Notes: generated by a model not told the origin, from the sequence alone. 64,000 bases of DNA from Motilibacter peucedani (GCF_003634695.1 NZ_RBWV01000014.1:124001-188000); one strand, 5' to 3'; shown: positions 41,730-51,322, counted from the stretch's first letter. Program-made: numbers and translations.

Positions 41730-41757
41730 AACACCCGGGAGGGTGACGACGATTCCC
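41730..41757 (-). promoter_or_regulatory. SigR-dependent autoregulatory promoter
   Basis: On the minus strand GGGAAT (41757-41752) and GTT (41732-41730) are separated by 19 nt, matching GGAAT-N18/19-GTT. Transcription should start near 41723, about 65 bp before the upstream sigR start, so the induced mRNA would include the long reading frame. Positive autoregulation of sigR by such a promoter is known in Streptomyces. Confidence 0.75.
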
Positions 41758-41790
41758 CACGACCCGGGCACGAGGTCCGGGACGTCCGGC

Positions 41791-42414
41791 TCACCCCCGG
41801 GCCCACACCGCGACGCGCTCGACGACCTCGGCCGGCAGCCCGGCTCGCAGGGCGTGGTCGGCGCCCGCCACGGCTGCCAGCGCGGCGCCGGCGGGGAGCG
41901 CCGCCCGCAGCTCGTCCGGCCGCCCGAAGGCGTCGCGCTCGCCCTGCACGACCAGCAGCGGCGCCACGGCCAGGCCCAGCTCGCCGGCCCGCGAGCGCTC
42001 GGGGCGCCCCGGCCGGTGCAGCGGGAACGCGAGCGCCAGGGTGCCGGCGGCCCGCAGCCCGGCGCCGGTGCGGCAGGCGACCCGGGCGCCGGCCGAGCGC
42101 CCTCCGAGGAGCAGCCGCCGCGCGGCGGGGAGCGCTCCGACGACCTCCAGCCAGGCGCGGTCGAGCGTCGCGGGGGCCGGCGCCAGCCGCCTGCCGGCGA
42201 CGACCCACGGCTGGTCGACGCGGACCACCTCGACGCCGTGCGCGGGCAGCGCGGCGGCCAGGCCGAGCAGGTCGGCGGTGTCGCTCCCCCGCCCGGCGCC
42301 GTGGCCGAGCACCAGGGTCGCGCGCCGGCGGCGCGCGGGGTGCACCCACGCGTACGCGGTGCCGAGCGAGGTCTCGACGACCACGCGCTCGAGCTCAGAA
42401 GAGCGTGGCGGCAT
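41791..42414 (-). CDS. Alpha/beta hydrolase (KANL3/Tex30, dienelactone hydrolase-like)
   Basis: This 207-residue hydrolase has an oxyanion-hole strand LVLGHGAG near residue 37, a nucleophile elbow LLLGGRSAGAR with Ser near residue 103, an acid in VVQGERDAFG near 161 and a His in AGADHALRAG near 188. The triad looks complete. The substrate is unknown. Its ATG lies inside the upstream SRAP gene (20-bp overlap), so co-expression with a DNA-protection protein is likely. Confidence 0.85.
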   Translation of the reverse strand: MPPRSSELERVVVETSLGTAYAWVHPARRRRATLVLGHGAGRGSDTADLLGLAAALPAHGVEVVRVDQPWVVAGRRLAPAPATLDRAWLEVVGALPAARRLLLGGRSAGARVACRTGAGLRAAGTLALAFPLHRPGRPERSRAGELGLAVAPLLVVQGERDAFGRPDELRAALPAGAALAAVAGADHALRAGLPAEVVERVAVWARG

Positions 42415-43123
42415 CGTGGACGAGCGGCTCGACGAGCTCGGGCCGGTTGTTGCGGACGTTGCCCACGGCCGCGTCGACCGGCCACGCGCGCAGGACGCCC
42501 GGGCCCGGCGGCACGAGCAGGCCGGTCAGCCCGGGGTCGGCCCCCGCGCCGGGGTCGAGCCAGCGGGCCCAGTCGGCGCGCTCGAGCAGCACGGGCGAGC
42601 GGTCGTGGATGTGGCCGAGCTCGTCGGTCGCAGTGGTGGTGATGACGGTGGCCGACCAGACGAGCGGCGCCTCGGGACCGCCGGCCGGGTCGCGCCACAG
42701 CTCGTAGAGCCCCGCCATCGCGAGGGGCGCACCGTCGGGGCGGCTGATGTAGTAGGGCTGCCGCCCGCCGGTCTCGGTGGCGTACCACTCGAAGTAGCCG
42801 TCGGCCGGCAGCAGGCAGCGCCGCGCGGCGAAGGCGGCGCGGAACGCCGGCTTCTGGGCCACGGTCTCGGCGCGGGCGTTGATGAGCCTGGCACCGCCCT
42901 TGGCGTCGCGCGCCCACGAGGGCACCAGGCCCCAGCGCACCGGGCGGAGCAGGCGCTGCGCCGGGCCGCCGCCGTCTCGCGGCCGCCGGACCAGCACGGC
43001 GGACACCTCGTCGGTCGGGGCGACGTTCCAGCTGGGCGGCGGGAGCTGCCCGGGCACGAGCTCGACCTCGAACTCCTCGACGAGGTCGTCCGGGTCGCGG
43101 CTCGCGGCGTACCTCCCACACAC
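42395..43123 (-). CDS. HMCES/SRAP-family abasic-site cross-linking protein
   Basis: This 242-residue protein forms a covalent DNA-protein cross-link with abasic sites in single-stranded DNA. The catalytic cysteine must be residue 2 after Met removal, and the GTG at 43123 gives exactly M-C-G-R-Y. Other active-site residues are the Asn in WNVAPT, the Glu in DGYFEW and the His in HDRSPVLL. A TAGGGT box eight bases upstream supports the start. A GTG six bases earlier would bury the cysteine at position 4. Confidence 0.95.
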   Translation of the reverse strand: MCGRYAASRDPDDLVEEFEVELVPGQLPPPSWNVAPTDEVSAVLVRRPRDGGGPAQRLLRPVRWGLVPSWARDAKGGARLINARAETVAQKPAFRAAFAARRCLLPADGYFEWYATETGGRQPYYISRPDGAPLAMAGLYELWRDPAGGPEAPLVWSATVITTTATDELGHIHDRSPVLLERADWARWLDPGAGADPGLTGLLVPPGPGVLRAWPVDAAVGNVRNNRPELVEPLVHDAATLF

Positions 43124-43131
43124 GGTCACCC

Positions 43132-43137
43132 ACCCTA
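43132..43137 (-). promoter_or_regulatory. -10 box of the leaderless SRAP gene promoter
   Basis: TAGGGT is eight bases before the GTG at 43123. This spacing puts the transcription start at or next to the start codon and independently supports the N-terminus that exposes the catalytic cysteine. Confidence 0.6.
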
Positions 43138-43199
43138 CGGCGCCGGGCCGGACCCCACGAGGAGGTCCGGCCCGGTCGGGACGTGCGGCGAGGCTGGCC

Positions 43200-44696
43200 T
43201 CAGACGGCCATGGCGCCCTCGGTGGGCACGTCCTCGCGCTTGGCGTTGATGAACAGGACCGCGGAGACGAGCCCGCCGAGGAGCAGGATCCCGCCCCAGA
43301 AGAACGCGACGTGGTAGCCGTGGATCAGGCTCGCACCCTTGACCGCGTCGGTCACCCCGCTCTTGGTGGCGTGGTCGGTGATGTAGGCGGTCACCGCCGA
43401 GGCGTACAGCGTGTTGAGCAGCGCGGTGCCGAGCGAGCCGCCGATCTGCTGCGAGGTGTTGAGCACCGCGGAGGCGATGCCGGCGTCGTGGCCGCCCACG
43501 CCGACCAGCGCGGTGCTGGAGGCAGGGATGAACACCAGCGCGAGTCCGGCGCTCATGACGACCTCGGAGGGCAGGACGTGCGCCCAGTAGGCCGTGTCGG
43601 CGTCGATCGTCAGCAGCCAGAACATGCCGGCGATCGCCATGACGAGACCGACGATGAGCAGCGGGCGGGGGCCCACCCGCGGCAGCAGCTGCGCGGCGAT
43701 GCCCGCCGTGACGATGATGCCGGCGCTGAAGGGCAGGAACGCGACGCCGGACTTCAGCGGGGTGTAGCCCAGCGTGGCCTGGAAGTAGTAGGTGAGGAAG
43801 AGGAACATCGCGAAGAGCCCTGCGCCCACGAGCAGGAACACGAGGTAGGAGCCGCCGCGGTTGCGGTCGAGCAGGATGCGCATCGGGAGCAGCGGGTTCT
43901 GGATGCGGCTCTCGTAGATGACGAACGCGGCGAGCAGGACGACCGCCGCGCCCAGGAAGGCCAGCGTCGTGCCGCCGGACCAGCCGGTGTCGGGCTTGGC
44001 CGCCTCGGTGAAGCCGTAGACCAGCGAGACCAGGCCCGCGGTCGCGAGGATGGCGCCGGGGATGTCGTAGCGGGTGTCGCCGTGCGCCTTGCTCTCGTGG
44101 ACCAGCGGCACCGCCGCGAGCGCGGTCGCGATGGCGATCGGGACGTTCACGCCGAGGCACCAGCGCCACGAGGCGTACTCGGTGAGCACACCGCCGACGA
44201 TCAGGCCGATGGCCGCGCCGCCACCGGAGATCGCGCCGAAGACGCCGAAGGCCTTGGCCCGCTCCTTCGGCTCGGTGAAGGTCACCGTGAGCAGGGACAG
44301 CGCCGCGGGGGCGAGCACGGCGGCGAAGGCGCCCTGCAGGCCGCGGGCGGCGAACAGCATGCCCTGGTTGGCGGCCACGCCGCCGATGGCCGAGGCGCCG
44401 GCGAAGCCGAGCAGCCCGACGATGAAGGCGCGCTTGCGGCCGGCGTAGTCGGCGATGCGCCCGCCGAGCAGGAGCAGGCCGCCGAACGCCAGGGTGTAGG
44501 CCGTGATGACCCACTGGCGGTTGGCGTCGGTGATCCCGAGGTCCTTCTGGGCGCTCGGCAGGGCGATGTTCACGATGGACGCGTCGAGGACGACCATCAG
44601 CTGGGCGACAGCGATGACCCCCAGCGCGATCCACCTGCGTGGGTCGGGTGCGTCGGCCGTCTGGGCCGGCGCCACGGACGTGGTGTTGCTGGTCAC
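43200..44696 (-). CDS. DHA2-family MFS exporter
   Basis: This 498-residue, 14-helix drug:proton antiporter has motif A GGRIADYAGRKRA near residue 78, the N-terminal VLDASIVNIALPSAQKDL signature, and the motif C-like GGGAAIGLIVGGVLTEY. The GTG at 44696 overlaps the stop of the upstream TetR gene (GTGA). It is the second DHA2 exporter in the window (the other is 25104-26768), but this one has a regulator. Substrate unknown. Confidence 0.93.
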   Translation of the reverse strand: MTSNTTSVAPAQTADAPDPRRWIALGVIAVAQLMVVLDASIVNIALPSAQKDLGITDANRQWVITAYTLAFGGLLLLGGRIADYAGRKRAFIVGLLGFAGASAIGGVAANQGMLFAARGLQGAFAAVLAPAALSLLTVTFTEPKERAKAFGVFGAISGGGAAIGLIVGGVLTEYASWRWCLGVNVPIAIATALAAVPLVHESKAHGDTRYDIPGAILATAGLVSLVYGFTEAAKPDTGWSGGTTLAFLGAAVVLLAAFVIYESRIQNPLLPMRILLDRNRGGSYLVFLLVGAGLFAMFLFLTYYFQATLGYTPLKSGVAFLPFSAGIIVTAGIAAQLLPRVGPRPLLIVGLVMAIAGMFWLLTIDADTAYWAHVLPSEVVMSAGLALVFIPASSTALVGVGGHDAGIASAVLNTSQQIGGSLGTALLNTLYASAVTAYITDHATKSGVTDAVKGASLIHGYHVAFFWGGILLLGGLVSAVLFINAKREDVPTEGAMAV

Positions 44697-45403
44697 GCGG
44701 ACTCCTTCATGGGTTCCCCGGTCGCGGGGGTCTTGGGCCGCTGCATCAGCGGGAGGATCACGTCGTCGACGACGTGGGTGAGGAAGGCCTCGTCGATGGG
44801 CTCCGCCAGCACCGTGGCGCGGAAGAAGATGAGGGCGGGGGCGATCTCGAAGAACAGGTCGGGGTCGGCGTCGGGCGGCAGCTCGCCGCGGGCGACGGCC
44901 CGCTCGGTCAGCGTGCGGGACACGGCCCGCTTGCTCTCGTGCATCTCGCCGCGCACGTAGTCGGCGATCTCCGGGCACGCGCGCAGCTCGCGCAGGACGG
45001 CGGTGATGACCTCCTGCTCGGTGCCGAGCAGCCCCTTGCCGGCCTGTCGCAGCGTGGCGAGGGCGTCGCCGCGCAGGGTGCCGGTGTCGGGCACCTCGAT
45101 GCAGGCAGGACCCCGGCGGCGCATGGCCTCGACGACCAGCTCGCGCTTGCCCGACCAGTGCCGGTAGATCGTCGCCTTGCTGGCACGCGCTCGGGAAGCG
45201 ATCGCGTCCATGCTCATGTTGTCGTAGCCGACCTCGGCGAGCAGGGAGAGCGCCGCGTCGCAGATGGCGTCGTCCCGGGACCCCTCGGACCGCACCGGCT
45301 CGCTCGCCACCGACGCCTCGCGCTCCGGCTCGGACGCCTCGCGCTCCGGCTCGACCGACGCCACGGGCTCCACGGTCGTCGTCCTCCTCGCAGCGGTTGT
45401 CAT
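44693..45403 (-). CDS. TetR-family repressor of the adjacent exporter
   Basis: This 236-residue protein has an unusual 40-residue acidic/Arg extension with a repeated EPEREAS, then a TetR helix-turn-helix (about 45-92; MDAIASRARASKATIYRHWSGKRELV). The C-terminal TetR_C_11-like ligand domain contains ITAVLRELRACPEIADYVR. It should sense the exporter substrate. It reads into the MFS gene with a 4-bp overlap. A 13-bp palindrome lies just upstream as a likely operator. Confidence 0.92.
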   Translation of the reverse strand: MTTAARRTTTVEPVASVEPEREASEPEREASVASEPVRSEGSRDDAICDAALSLLAEVGYDNMSMDAIASRARASKATIYRHWSGKRELVVEAMRRRGPACIEVPDTGTLRGDALATLRQAGKGLLGTEQEVITAVLRELRACPEIADYVRGEMHESKRAVSRTLTERAVARGELPPDADPDLFFEIAPALIFFRATVLAEPIDEAFLTHVVDDVILPLMQRPKTPATGEPMKESA

Positions 45404-45414
45404 CGAAACGAAAC

Positions 45415-45427
45415 GGTGTCGTACACC
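45415..45427. promoter_or_regulatory. Putative TetR operator
   Basis: GGTGT-CGT-ACACC is a perfect inverted repeat around a 3-base centre, 12 bp upstream of the TetR start codon in the 93-bp gap shared with the divergent DoxX-like gene. The flanking C and G extend it asymmetrically. The size and place fit a TetR dimer site controlling both directions. Confidence 0.55.
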
Positions 45428-45496
45428 CGCAGTGTGGCAGAGCGTCACCGCCGCCCGCAAGCGGATAAACCGGCGGAGCGCGGGAAGAGGGCGATC

Positions 45497-46009
45497 ATGA
45501 CCCTGGTACGACGCCTCGCGCGCCCCTGCATCGCCGGCATCTTCATCAGCGGGGGGCTCGACCAGCTCCGCGCCCCGCAGACCAAGTCCGAGAAGGCCGA
45601 CCCGGTGGCGCAGCCGATCACCAAGGCGCTGCCGTGGCTGCCCGAGGACACCGAGACCCTGGTGCGCGTCAACGGCGCGGTGCAGGTGGGCGCCGGCGCC
45701 CTGCTCGCGCTCGGGAAGCTGCCCCGCCTCTCGGCGCTGGCCCTCGCCGCCTCGCTGGTGCCCACCACCGCCGCCGGCCACGCCTTCTGGTCGGCCCCGG
45801 ACGGCGCCACGCGCGCAGCGCAGCGCACGCAGTTCCTCAAGAACCTCTCGATCCTGGGGGGCCTGCTGCTCGCGGCCGTCGACACCGCCGGCGACCCGTC
45901 GCTGGCCTGGCGCGCCAAGCACGCGGCGAAGGACGTCTCGCGCGCCACGCGCAGCGCCCGCCGCGCGACCGCCGCAGCCCCGACCCGGGTGCTCAAGGCC
46001 GTCGCCTGA
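45497..46009 (+). CDS. DoxX-family membrane protein
   Basis: This 170-residue protein has three to four membrane helices and the DoxX-like start [37 protein letters not shown] and the [12 protein letters not shown] helix are typical. DoxX proteins form membrane oxidoreductase complexes in mycobacteria (with SodA and SseA), but the partner here is unknown. The ATG at 45497 follows GGAAGAGG. It is divergent from the TetR gene and lies just before aroA. Confidence 0.85.
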   Translation: MTLVRRLARPCIAGIFISGGLDQLRAPQTKSEKADPVAQPITKALPWLPEDTETLVRVNGAVQVGAGALLALGKLPRLSALALAASLVPTTAAGHAFWSAPDGATRAAQRTQFLKNLSILGGLLLAAVDTAGDPSLAWRAKHAAKDVSRATRSARRATAAAPTRVLKAVA

Positions 46010-46038
46010 GCGGGGGCTCCGGCCGCGGGCCCGGGCTC

Positions 46039-46044
46039 TAATGT
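46039..46044 (+). promoter_or_regulatory. -10 box of the leaderless aroA promoter
   Basis: TAATGT fits TANNNT and lies eight bases before the GTG at 46053, so the aroA mRNA probably begins at its start codon. The ATG at 46041 lies inside this box and is therefore unlikely to be the start. Confidence 0.55.
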
Positions 46045-46052
46045 TGTCCGCC

Positions 46053-47351
46053 GTGAGCACGCGCACCGCACCCCCGGACCTGTGGCCGGCCCCTGTCGCC
46101 GACCGGCCGGTCGACGCCCGCGTCGAGCTGCCCGGGTCGAAGTCGGTGACCAACCGCGCGCTGGTGCTCGCGGCGCTGGCCGGCTCCCCCACCCGGGTCC
46201 TGCGGCCCCTGCGGGCGCGCGACACCGAGCTGATGGCCGGGGCCCTGCGCGCGCTCGGGACAGGCGTCGCCGACGGGCCGGGCGGTGGCTGGGAGGTCAT
46301 GCCCGGCATCCTGCACGGACCCACTGACATCGACTGCGGCCTCGCGGGCACGGTCATGCGCTTCCTGCCGCCGGTGGCGACCCTGGCCGACGGGGACGTG
46401 CGCTTCGACGGGGATCCGCACGCGCGGGTGCGCCCCATGGCCACCGTGCTCGACGCGCTCCGGGCGCTCGGCGCGCAGGTCGACGACGACGGGCGCGGCG
46501 CCCTGCCCTTCACGGTGCGGGGCACCGGGGCGCTGCGCGGTGGCGAGGTCACCGTCGACGCCAGCGCCTCGAGCCAGTTCGTCAGCGGGCTGCTGCTGTC
46601 GGCCGCCCGCTTCGAGCGCGGCGTCGTCGTCCGCCACGTCGGGCGCCCCGTGCCCTCGCAGCCGCACATCGCGATGAGCGTCGCCATGCTGCGCCAGCGC
46701 GGGGCCGAGGTCGACGACAGCACGCCCGACCGGTGGGTGGTGTCCCCCGGGCCGCTCGAGGGCGGCGTCGTCGAGGTCGAGCCCGACCTGTCGAACGCCG
46801 CGCCCTTCCTCGCCGCCGCGCTGGTCACCGGCGGCCGGGTCACCGTGCCGGGCTGGCCCGCCAGCACGACCCAGGCCGGCGACGCCCTCCGCGAGCTGCT
46901 CACCGCCATGGGCGGCACCGTCGAGCGCACCCCCGACGGCCTCTCCGTCAGCGGCACCGGCCGCATCTCCGGCATCGACGTCGACCTGCACGACGTCGGC
47001 GAGCTGACCCCGGTGCTCGCCGCCCTCGCGGCGCTGGCCGACTCCCCCTCGCGGCTGCGCGGCATCGGTCACTTGCGCGGCCACGAGACCGACCGGCTGG
47101 CGGCCCTGGCCCACGAGATCAACGCGCTCGGCGGCGACGCCCGTGACGACGAGGACGGCCTGGAGATCCGGCCGCGGCCGCTGCACGGCGGCACGTTCGC
47201 CACCTACGCCGACCACCGGATCGCCACCGCCGGCGCGGTGCTCGGCCTCGCCGTGCCGGGCGTCCTCGTCGAGGACATCGCGACGACCGGCAAGACGCTC
47301 CCCGGCTTCGCTGGCCTGTGGGCGAGCGCGCTGGGCGGGACCGCCTCGTGA
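46053..47351 (+). CDS. aroA: 3-phosphoshikimate 1-carboxyvinyltransferase (EPSP synthase)
   Basis: This 432-residue shikimate-pathway enzyme joins shikimate-3-phosphate and PEP. Motifs in order are [18 protein letters not shown] (residues 23-40), the PEP-binding [11 protein letters not shown] near 95, [12 protein letters not shown] near 170, and the C-terminal [12 protein letters not shown] near 340 with [12 protein letters not shown] near 388. It is the class I-like actinobacterial form. The GTG at 46053 is chosen from a -10 box that overlaps the earlier ATG. rsgA follows, as in Streptomyces and mycobacteria. Confidence 0.96.
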   Translation: MSTRTAPPDLWPAPVADRPVDARVELPGSKSVTNRALVLAALAGSPTRVLRPLRARDTELMAGALRALGTGVADGPGGGWEVMPGILHGPTDIDCGLAGTVMRFLPPVATLADGDVRFDGDPHARVRPMATVLDALRALGAQVDDDGRGALPFTVRGTGALRGGEVTVDASASSQFVSGLLLSAARFERGVVVRHVGRPVPSQPHIAMSVAMLRQRGAEVDDSTPDRWVVSPGPLEGGVVEVEPDLSNAAPFLAAALVTGGRVTVPGWPASTTQAGDALRELLTAMGGTVERTPDGLSVSGTGRISGIDVDLHDVGELTPVLAALAALADSPSRLRGIGHLRGHETDRLAALAHEINALGGDARDDEDGLEIRPRPLHGGTFATYADHRIATAGAVLGLAVPGVLVEDIATTGKTLPGFAGLWASALGGTAS

Positions 47352-47367
47352 GCGGCGGGCGCTAGGC

Positions 47368-48360
47368 GTGCCGCGCGAGCTCGACGAGGACGACGTCCGG
47401 GTGCGCCCGGGGCGCGGCAAGTCGCGCCCGCGCACCAAGGACCGGCCCGGCCACGAGAGCGCCGCGGCCGCCTTCGTCACCCAGGTCGACCGCGGCCGCT
47501 ACACCTGCGTGCTCGACGACCGCGCCGGCACGGAGGTGACCGCGATGCGGGCCCGCGAGCTCGGCCGCAAGGGCGTCGCGGTCGGTGATCGCGTGGCGCT
47601 GGTCGGCGACGTCGGCGGGGGCGACGACGCGCTGGCCCGCATCGTGCGCCTCGAGCCGCGCTCGACGGTGCTGCGGCGCACCGCCGACGACGACGACCCG
47701 GTCGAGCGCGTGCTGGTGGCCAACGCCGACCAGCTCGTGGTCGTCACGGCGACGGTCGACCCCGAGCCGCGTGCGGGCCTGATCGACCGCTGCCTCGTCG
47801 CGGCCTACGACGCCGGGCTCGAGCCGCTGCTCTGCATCACCAAGACCGACCTCAAGCCGCCTGACGAGCTGCTCGCCGCCTACGGCGCGCTCGGCGTGCG
47901 CTGGGTCGCCGTCTCGCGCGGGGAGGGCGTCGGCACCGTCGCCGAGCACCTGGTCGACCGGGTCTCGGTCCTCGTCGGGCACTCCGGCGTGGGCAAGTCG
48001 ACGCTGGTCAACGCCCTGGTGCCGGGCACCGGCCGGGCGACCGGCGTGGTCAACGCGGTCACGGGGCGCGGCCGGCACACCTCCAGCTCGGCGGTGGCGC
48101 TGCCGCTGCCCGACGGCGCCGGCTGGGTGGTCGACACCCCGGGCGTACGCAGCTTCGGCCTCGCGCACGTCGACCCCTCGCGGGTGGTGACCGCCTTCCC
48201 CGACCTCGCGGGCGGGATCGAGCAGTGCCCGCGCGGGTGCACGCACGACGAGCCGGAGTGCGCCCTCGACCAGTGGGTGGCCGAGGGACACGCGACGCCC
48301 GAGCGGCTCGAGAGCCTGCGCCGCCTGCTGGCGGCGCGGACGGCGGCCGACGCGTACTGA
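47368..48360 (+). CDS. rsgA: Small ribosomal subunit biogenesis GTPase RsgA
   Basis: This 330-residue circularly permuted GTPase matures the 30S subunit. It has an N-terminal OB-like domain (about 25-95), G4 TKTD near residue 155, then G1 GHSGVGKSTLVNAL near 205, G3 DTPGVRSF near 258 and a C-terminal zinc knuckle (CPRGCTHDEPECAL, near 290). The order G4-G1-G3 is diagnostic. It starts at the GTG at 47368, sixteen bases after aroA. Confidence 0.95.
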   Translation: MPRELDEDDVRVRPGRGKSRPRTKDRPGHESAAAAFVTQVDRGRYTCVLDDRAGTEVTAMRARELGRKGVAVGDRVALVGDVGGGDDALARIVRLEPRSTVLRRTADDDDPVERVLVANADQLVVVTATVDPEPRAGLIDRCLVAAYDAGLEPLLCITKTDLKPPDELLAAYGALGVRWVAVSRGEGVGTVAEHLVDRVSVLVGHSGVGKSTLVNALVPGTGRATGVVNAVTGRGRHTSSSAVALPLPDGAGWVVDTPGVRSFGLAHVDPSRVVTAFPDLAGGIEQCPRGCTHDEPECALDQWVAEGHATPERLESLRRLLAARTAADAY

Positions 48361-48364
48361 GCCG

Positions 48365-50440
48365 CTAGCGCGGGTCCGGCTCGTGCAGCTCGACCTCGAA
48401 CCAGATCCGCTTGCCCACCGGCAGCGGCTCGACGCCCCACCGGCTGGCCAGCAGGTCGACCAGACGCAGACCGCGGCCGCCCTCGGGCACCGCGTCGAGC
48501 GGCTGCGAGCCCTCCTCGACGCCGTTGCCCCGCGGGCTCGGGAGCCGCGGGCTCTCGTCGGTGACCGACACCCGCAGGTAGGTTCCGGTGGCCCGCACCT
48601 GCAGGCGCAGCGGCGACTGGGCGTGCACGACCGCGTTGGTCACCAGCTCGTCGGTGAGCAGCACGACGGCGTCGACAGCCTCGAACCCTCCGGGGCCGCC
48701 CGCGTCGTCGGAGCCGCCGTGGCCCCACCCGGTGAGGGCGGCGAGGACCCGGGCGCGGGCGATGCGTGCCGCCTGGAGGCTCGCGGGCAGCTCGATCTCG
48801 AGCGAGCGGGCCCCGGCCGGGTCGACCGGCTCGGCGACCGCCGCGCGCAGGGCCACCAGGGCGACGTCGTCGGGGGCGTCGGCCCCTCCGGGCACCTCGC
48901 GCAGCACCCGCTCGACCAGCTCGGCGACGGGCCGGTCGACCGCGCCGCCGGCGGCGCGCAGCACCGCGGCCCGCGCGCCCTCGGCGCCCTCGACCAGCCC
49001 GTCGGCCTGCCCGCCGGTGCGCCCGTCGGCACCTGCCGCACCGCCGAAGTGGCGCAGCAGCCCGTCGGTGAACAGCAGCACCGTCGTGCCCGGGTGCACG
49101 GTCACGACCGTGTCGGCGTAGGCGCCCGGGCGCATGCCGCCGGCGCCGAGCGGCACGCCGACCTCCACGTCGAGGTAGCCGCCGCCGTCGCCGTCGACGA
49201 GCAGGGGCGGCAGGTGCCCGGCGCACGCGGCGGTCATCCGCCGGGCGACCGGGTCGTAGACCGCGTAGACGCAGGTGGTGAGCGAGGGCTCGTCGAAGGC
49301 GCTGACCACGCCGTCGAGCCGGCGCAGCAGCTCGGCGGGGCCGTGCCCCTCGAGCGCGAAGCCCCGCAGCGCCGCCCGCGCCTGGCCCATGGCCGCTGCA
49401 GCGGCCACGCCCCGGCCCATCGTGTCGCCCACCGCGAAGCCCAGCCGGCCGCCGGGCAGCTCGAAGGCGTCGTACCAGTCGCCGCGCGCACCGGACCCGC
49501 CCGGCGCGTAGTGGGCCGCCACCTCGACGCCCGGCAGCTCGGGCAGCGAGCCGGGCAGCAGCGCGCGCTGCAGCGACTCGGCGACCGAGCGCGAGGCCGC
49601 GATGCCGGCGGCGTGGTGGAGCGCGACGGCGGCGTGCCGGGCGACCTCCTCGACCAGCTCCACCACGGCGGGCGGGAGCGGCCGGCCCGGGTCGCACACC
49701 GTCACCGAGCCGAACGAGCTGCCGAGGGCGCCGAGCGGCACCGTGAGGGCGTCAGGGGCGGGCACCACGGGCGTACCGGCCGCGGCGAGCGAGACGGGGA
49801 ACCCGTCGAGGAAGGCCTCGAGCGCCTGCTGCTCGGCGGGGTCGGCGTGCGCGACGGCCGCGAGCTCGAGCCGGGCGCGCGACGCGTCGAGCAGGTGGAC
49901 GGCGCACCACTGGCCGCAGGCCGGCACGAGCAGGCCGGTCAGCGCCGCCAGCACGGCGGCCCGGTCACGGGCGGCGCCGAACGCAGCGGCCGCCTCCACC
50001 GTGCGCCGCAGCCGCAGGCCGGCGAGCGCGAGCCCGCAGACCTGGCCGACGGCTGAGAGCATCGCGAGGTCGTCGGGCCCCGGCCGCTGCGTGCTGCCAG
50101 CGGCGAGCAGCCCGCCCGAGGGCCACCGCTCGGCCACCCACCACAGCCCGTCGAGCTGCTGCGGCTCGGGGCCCAGGGCCTCCGCGACCTCGAGCACGGC
50201 GGGCTCCAGGCCGTCGGCAGTCCGGCGCAGCGGAGCCCCCAGGCCCGGCGCCAGCAGCACCAGGTCGTGCGGGCCGAGGGCCGACCAGGCTGCCTCGAGC
50301 ACCTCGGCCGCGGACGCGGCCGCAGCGGCGAGCCGGGCACAGCGGCCGAGCGCGTCGACCCGGTCGCCCCCCGGCCCTTGCCGACGACCGGACGGCTCAC
50401 CCGCGGAGGTGCCTGGCACCGTCGGGGTCACCTCCTGCAC
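48365..50440 (-). CDS. SpoIIE-type PP2C phosphatase with GAF and anti-sigma kinase-like domains
   Basis: This 691-residue soluble regulator has a GAF-like region (about 150-275), a SpoIIE PP2C domain (about 290-515; [18 protein letters not shown] and [11 protein letters not shown] hold the metal aspartates) and a C-terminal HATPase_c domain (about 545-690; [12 protein letters not shown]-box, [11 protein letters not shown]-box). Such proteins dephosphorylate anti-sigma antagonists and phosphorylate them through the kinase domain. The N-terminal 150 residues may be another sensor. The GTG at 50440 diverges from hisN. Confidence 0.9.
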   Translation of the reverse strand: MQEVTPTVPGTSAGEPSGRRQGPGGDRVDALGRCARLAAAAASAAEVLEAAWSALGPHDLVLLAPGLGAPLRRTADGLEPAVLEVAEALGPEPQQLDGLWWVAERWPSGGLLAAGSTQRPGPDDLAMLSAVGQVCGLALAGLRLRRTVEAAAAFGAARDRAAVLAALTGLLVPACGQWCAVHLLDASRARLELAAVAHADPAEQQALEAFLDGFPVSLAAAGTPVVPAPDALTVPLGALGSSFGSVTVCDPGRPLPPAVVELVEEVARHAAVALHHAAGIAASRSVAESLQRALLPGSLPELPGVEVAAHYAPGGSGARGDWYDAFELPGGRLGFAVGDTMGRGVAAAAAMGQARAALRGFALEGHGPAELLRRLDGVVSAFDEPSLTTCVYAVYDPVARRMTAACAGHLPPLLVDGDGGGYLDVEVGVPLGAGGMRPGAYADTVVTVHPGTTVLLFTDGLLRHFGGAAGADGRTGGQADGLVEGAEGARAAVLRAAGGAVDRPVAELVERVLREVPGGADAPDDVALVALRAAVAEPVDPAGARSLEIELPASLQAARIARARVLAALTGWGHGGSDDAGGPGGFEAVDAVVLLTDELVTNAVVHAQSPLRLQVRATGTYLRVSVTDESPRLPSPRGNGVEEGSQPLDAVPEGGRGLRLVDLLASRWGVEPLPVGKRIWFEVELHEPDPR

Positions 50441-50524
50441 GTGCTGGGGAGCCGCCCATTCTGCCCTTGCGGGCGCGCAGGCGTGCGCCGGGTGCCGCGG
50501 CGGGCCGCTGCGCCACCCGGCCGG

Positions 50525-50530
50525 TAGCGT
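50525..50530 (+). promoter_or_regulatory. -10 box of the leaderless hisN promoter
   Basis: TAGCGT lies eight bases before the hisN GTG with no ribosome site between. It is the same arrangement as at aroA and the SRAP gene. Confidence 0.5.
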
Positions 50531-50538
50531 CGCGTGCC

Positions 50539-51315
50539 GTGCAGACCCCCTGGGACGACGACCTCGCCCTCGCCCTCCGGCTCGCCGACGCGGCCGACAC
50601 CATCACGGTGCGCCGCTTCGGCGCGCTCGACCTGCAGGTCGAGGCCAAGCCGGACTCCTCGCCCGTGAGCGACGCCGACACGGCGACCGAGCGGGAGCTG
50701 CGTACGCTGCTGGCCCGCGAGCGGCCTGCCGACGCCTTCCACGGCGAGGAGTTCGCGGACACCGGCACCGGCCCGCGCCGCTGGATCGTCGACCCGGTCG
50801 ACGGCACGAAGAACTACGTGCGCGGGGTGCCGGTGTGGGCGACGCTCGTCGCGCTCGAGCACGAGGGCCGCATCGTCGTGAGCGCGGTCTCGGCGCCGGC
50901 CCTCGGCCGCCGCTGGTGGGCGAGCGAGGGCGGCGGCGCGTGGACCGCGACCGCCGACGGGCCGCGCCGGCTGGCCGTCTCGCGGGTGGCCCGCCTGGCC
51001 GACGCGTCGGTGTCGTGGTCCGACCTGGCCGAGTGGGGGCCGCGGCGCGACGCCTGGCTCGGGGTGCTCGACAGCGCCTGGCGCAGCCGCGGCTACGGCG
51101 ACTTCTGGTCCTACGCACTGCTCGCCGAGGGTGTCGTCGACGTGGCCGCCGAGCCGGTGGTCGAGCTCTACGACCTCGCGGCCCTCGACCTGCTGGTCCG
51201 CGAGGCCGGCGGCACCTTCACCGACCTCGCGGGCCGCCCGGGCCCCGGCGGCGGCAGCGCGCTGGCCACCAACGGCCTGCTGCACGACGAGGTGCTGCGC
51301 GCGCTGCAGCCCTGA
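50539..51315 (+). CDS. hisN: Histidinol-phosphatase (inositol monophosphatase family)
   Basis: This 258-residue magnesium-dependent phosphatase is placed in histidine synthesis by its actinobacterial orthologues. IMPase motifs are HGEEFAD near residue 75, the metal and substrate site [15 protein letters not shown] near 90, and [18 protein letters not shown] near 210. Its neighbourhood near aroA, rsgA and sigR is conserved in Streptomyces. It starts at a GTG at 50539, probably on a leaderless mRNA. Confidence 0.92.
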   Translation: MQTPWDDDLALALRLADAADTITVRRFGALDLQVEAKPDSSPVSDADTATERELRTLLARERPADAFHGEEFADTGTGPRRWIVDPVDGTKNYVRGVPVWATLVALEHEGRIVVSAVSAPALGRRWWASEGGGAWTATADGPRRLAVSRVARLADASVSWSDLAEWGPRRDAWLGVLDSAWRSRGYGDFWSYALLAEGVVDVAAEPVVELYDLAALDLLVREAGGTFTDLAGRPGPGGGSALATNGLLHDEVLRALQP

Positions 51316-51322
51316 GCCCGGT

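Noticed and set aside
41656-41757. Separate small gene upstream of sigR
   Set aside because: The ATG at 41656 is in frame with sigR without a stop, so it is an alternative start, not a separate ORF.
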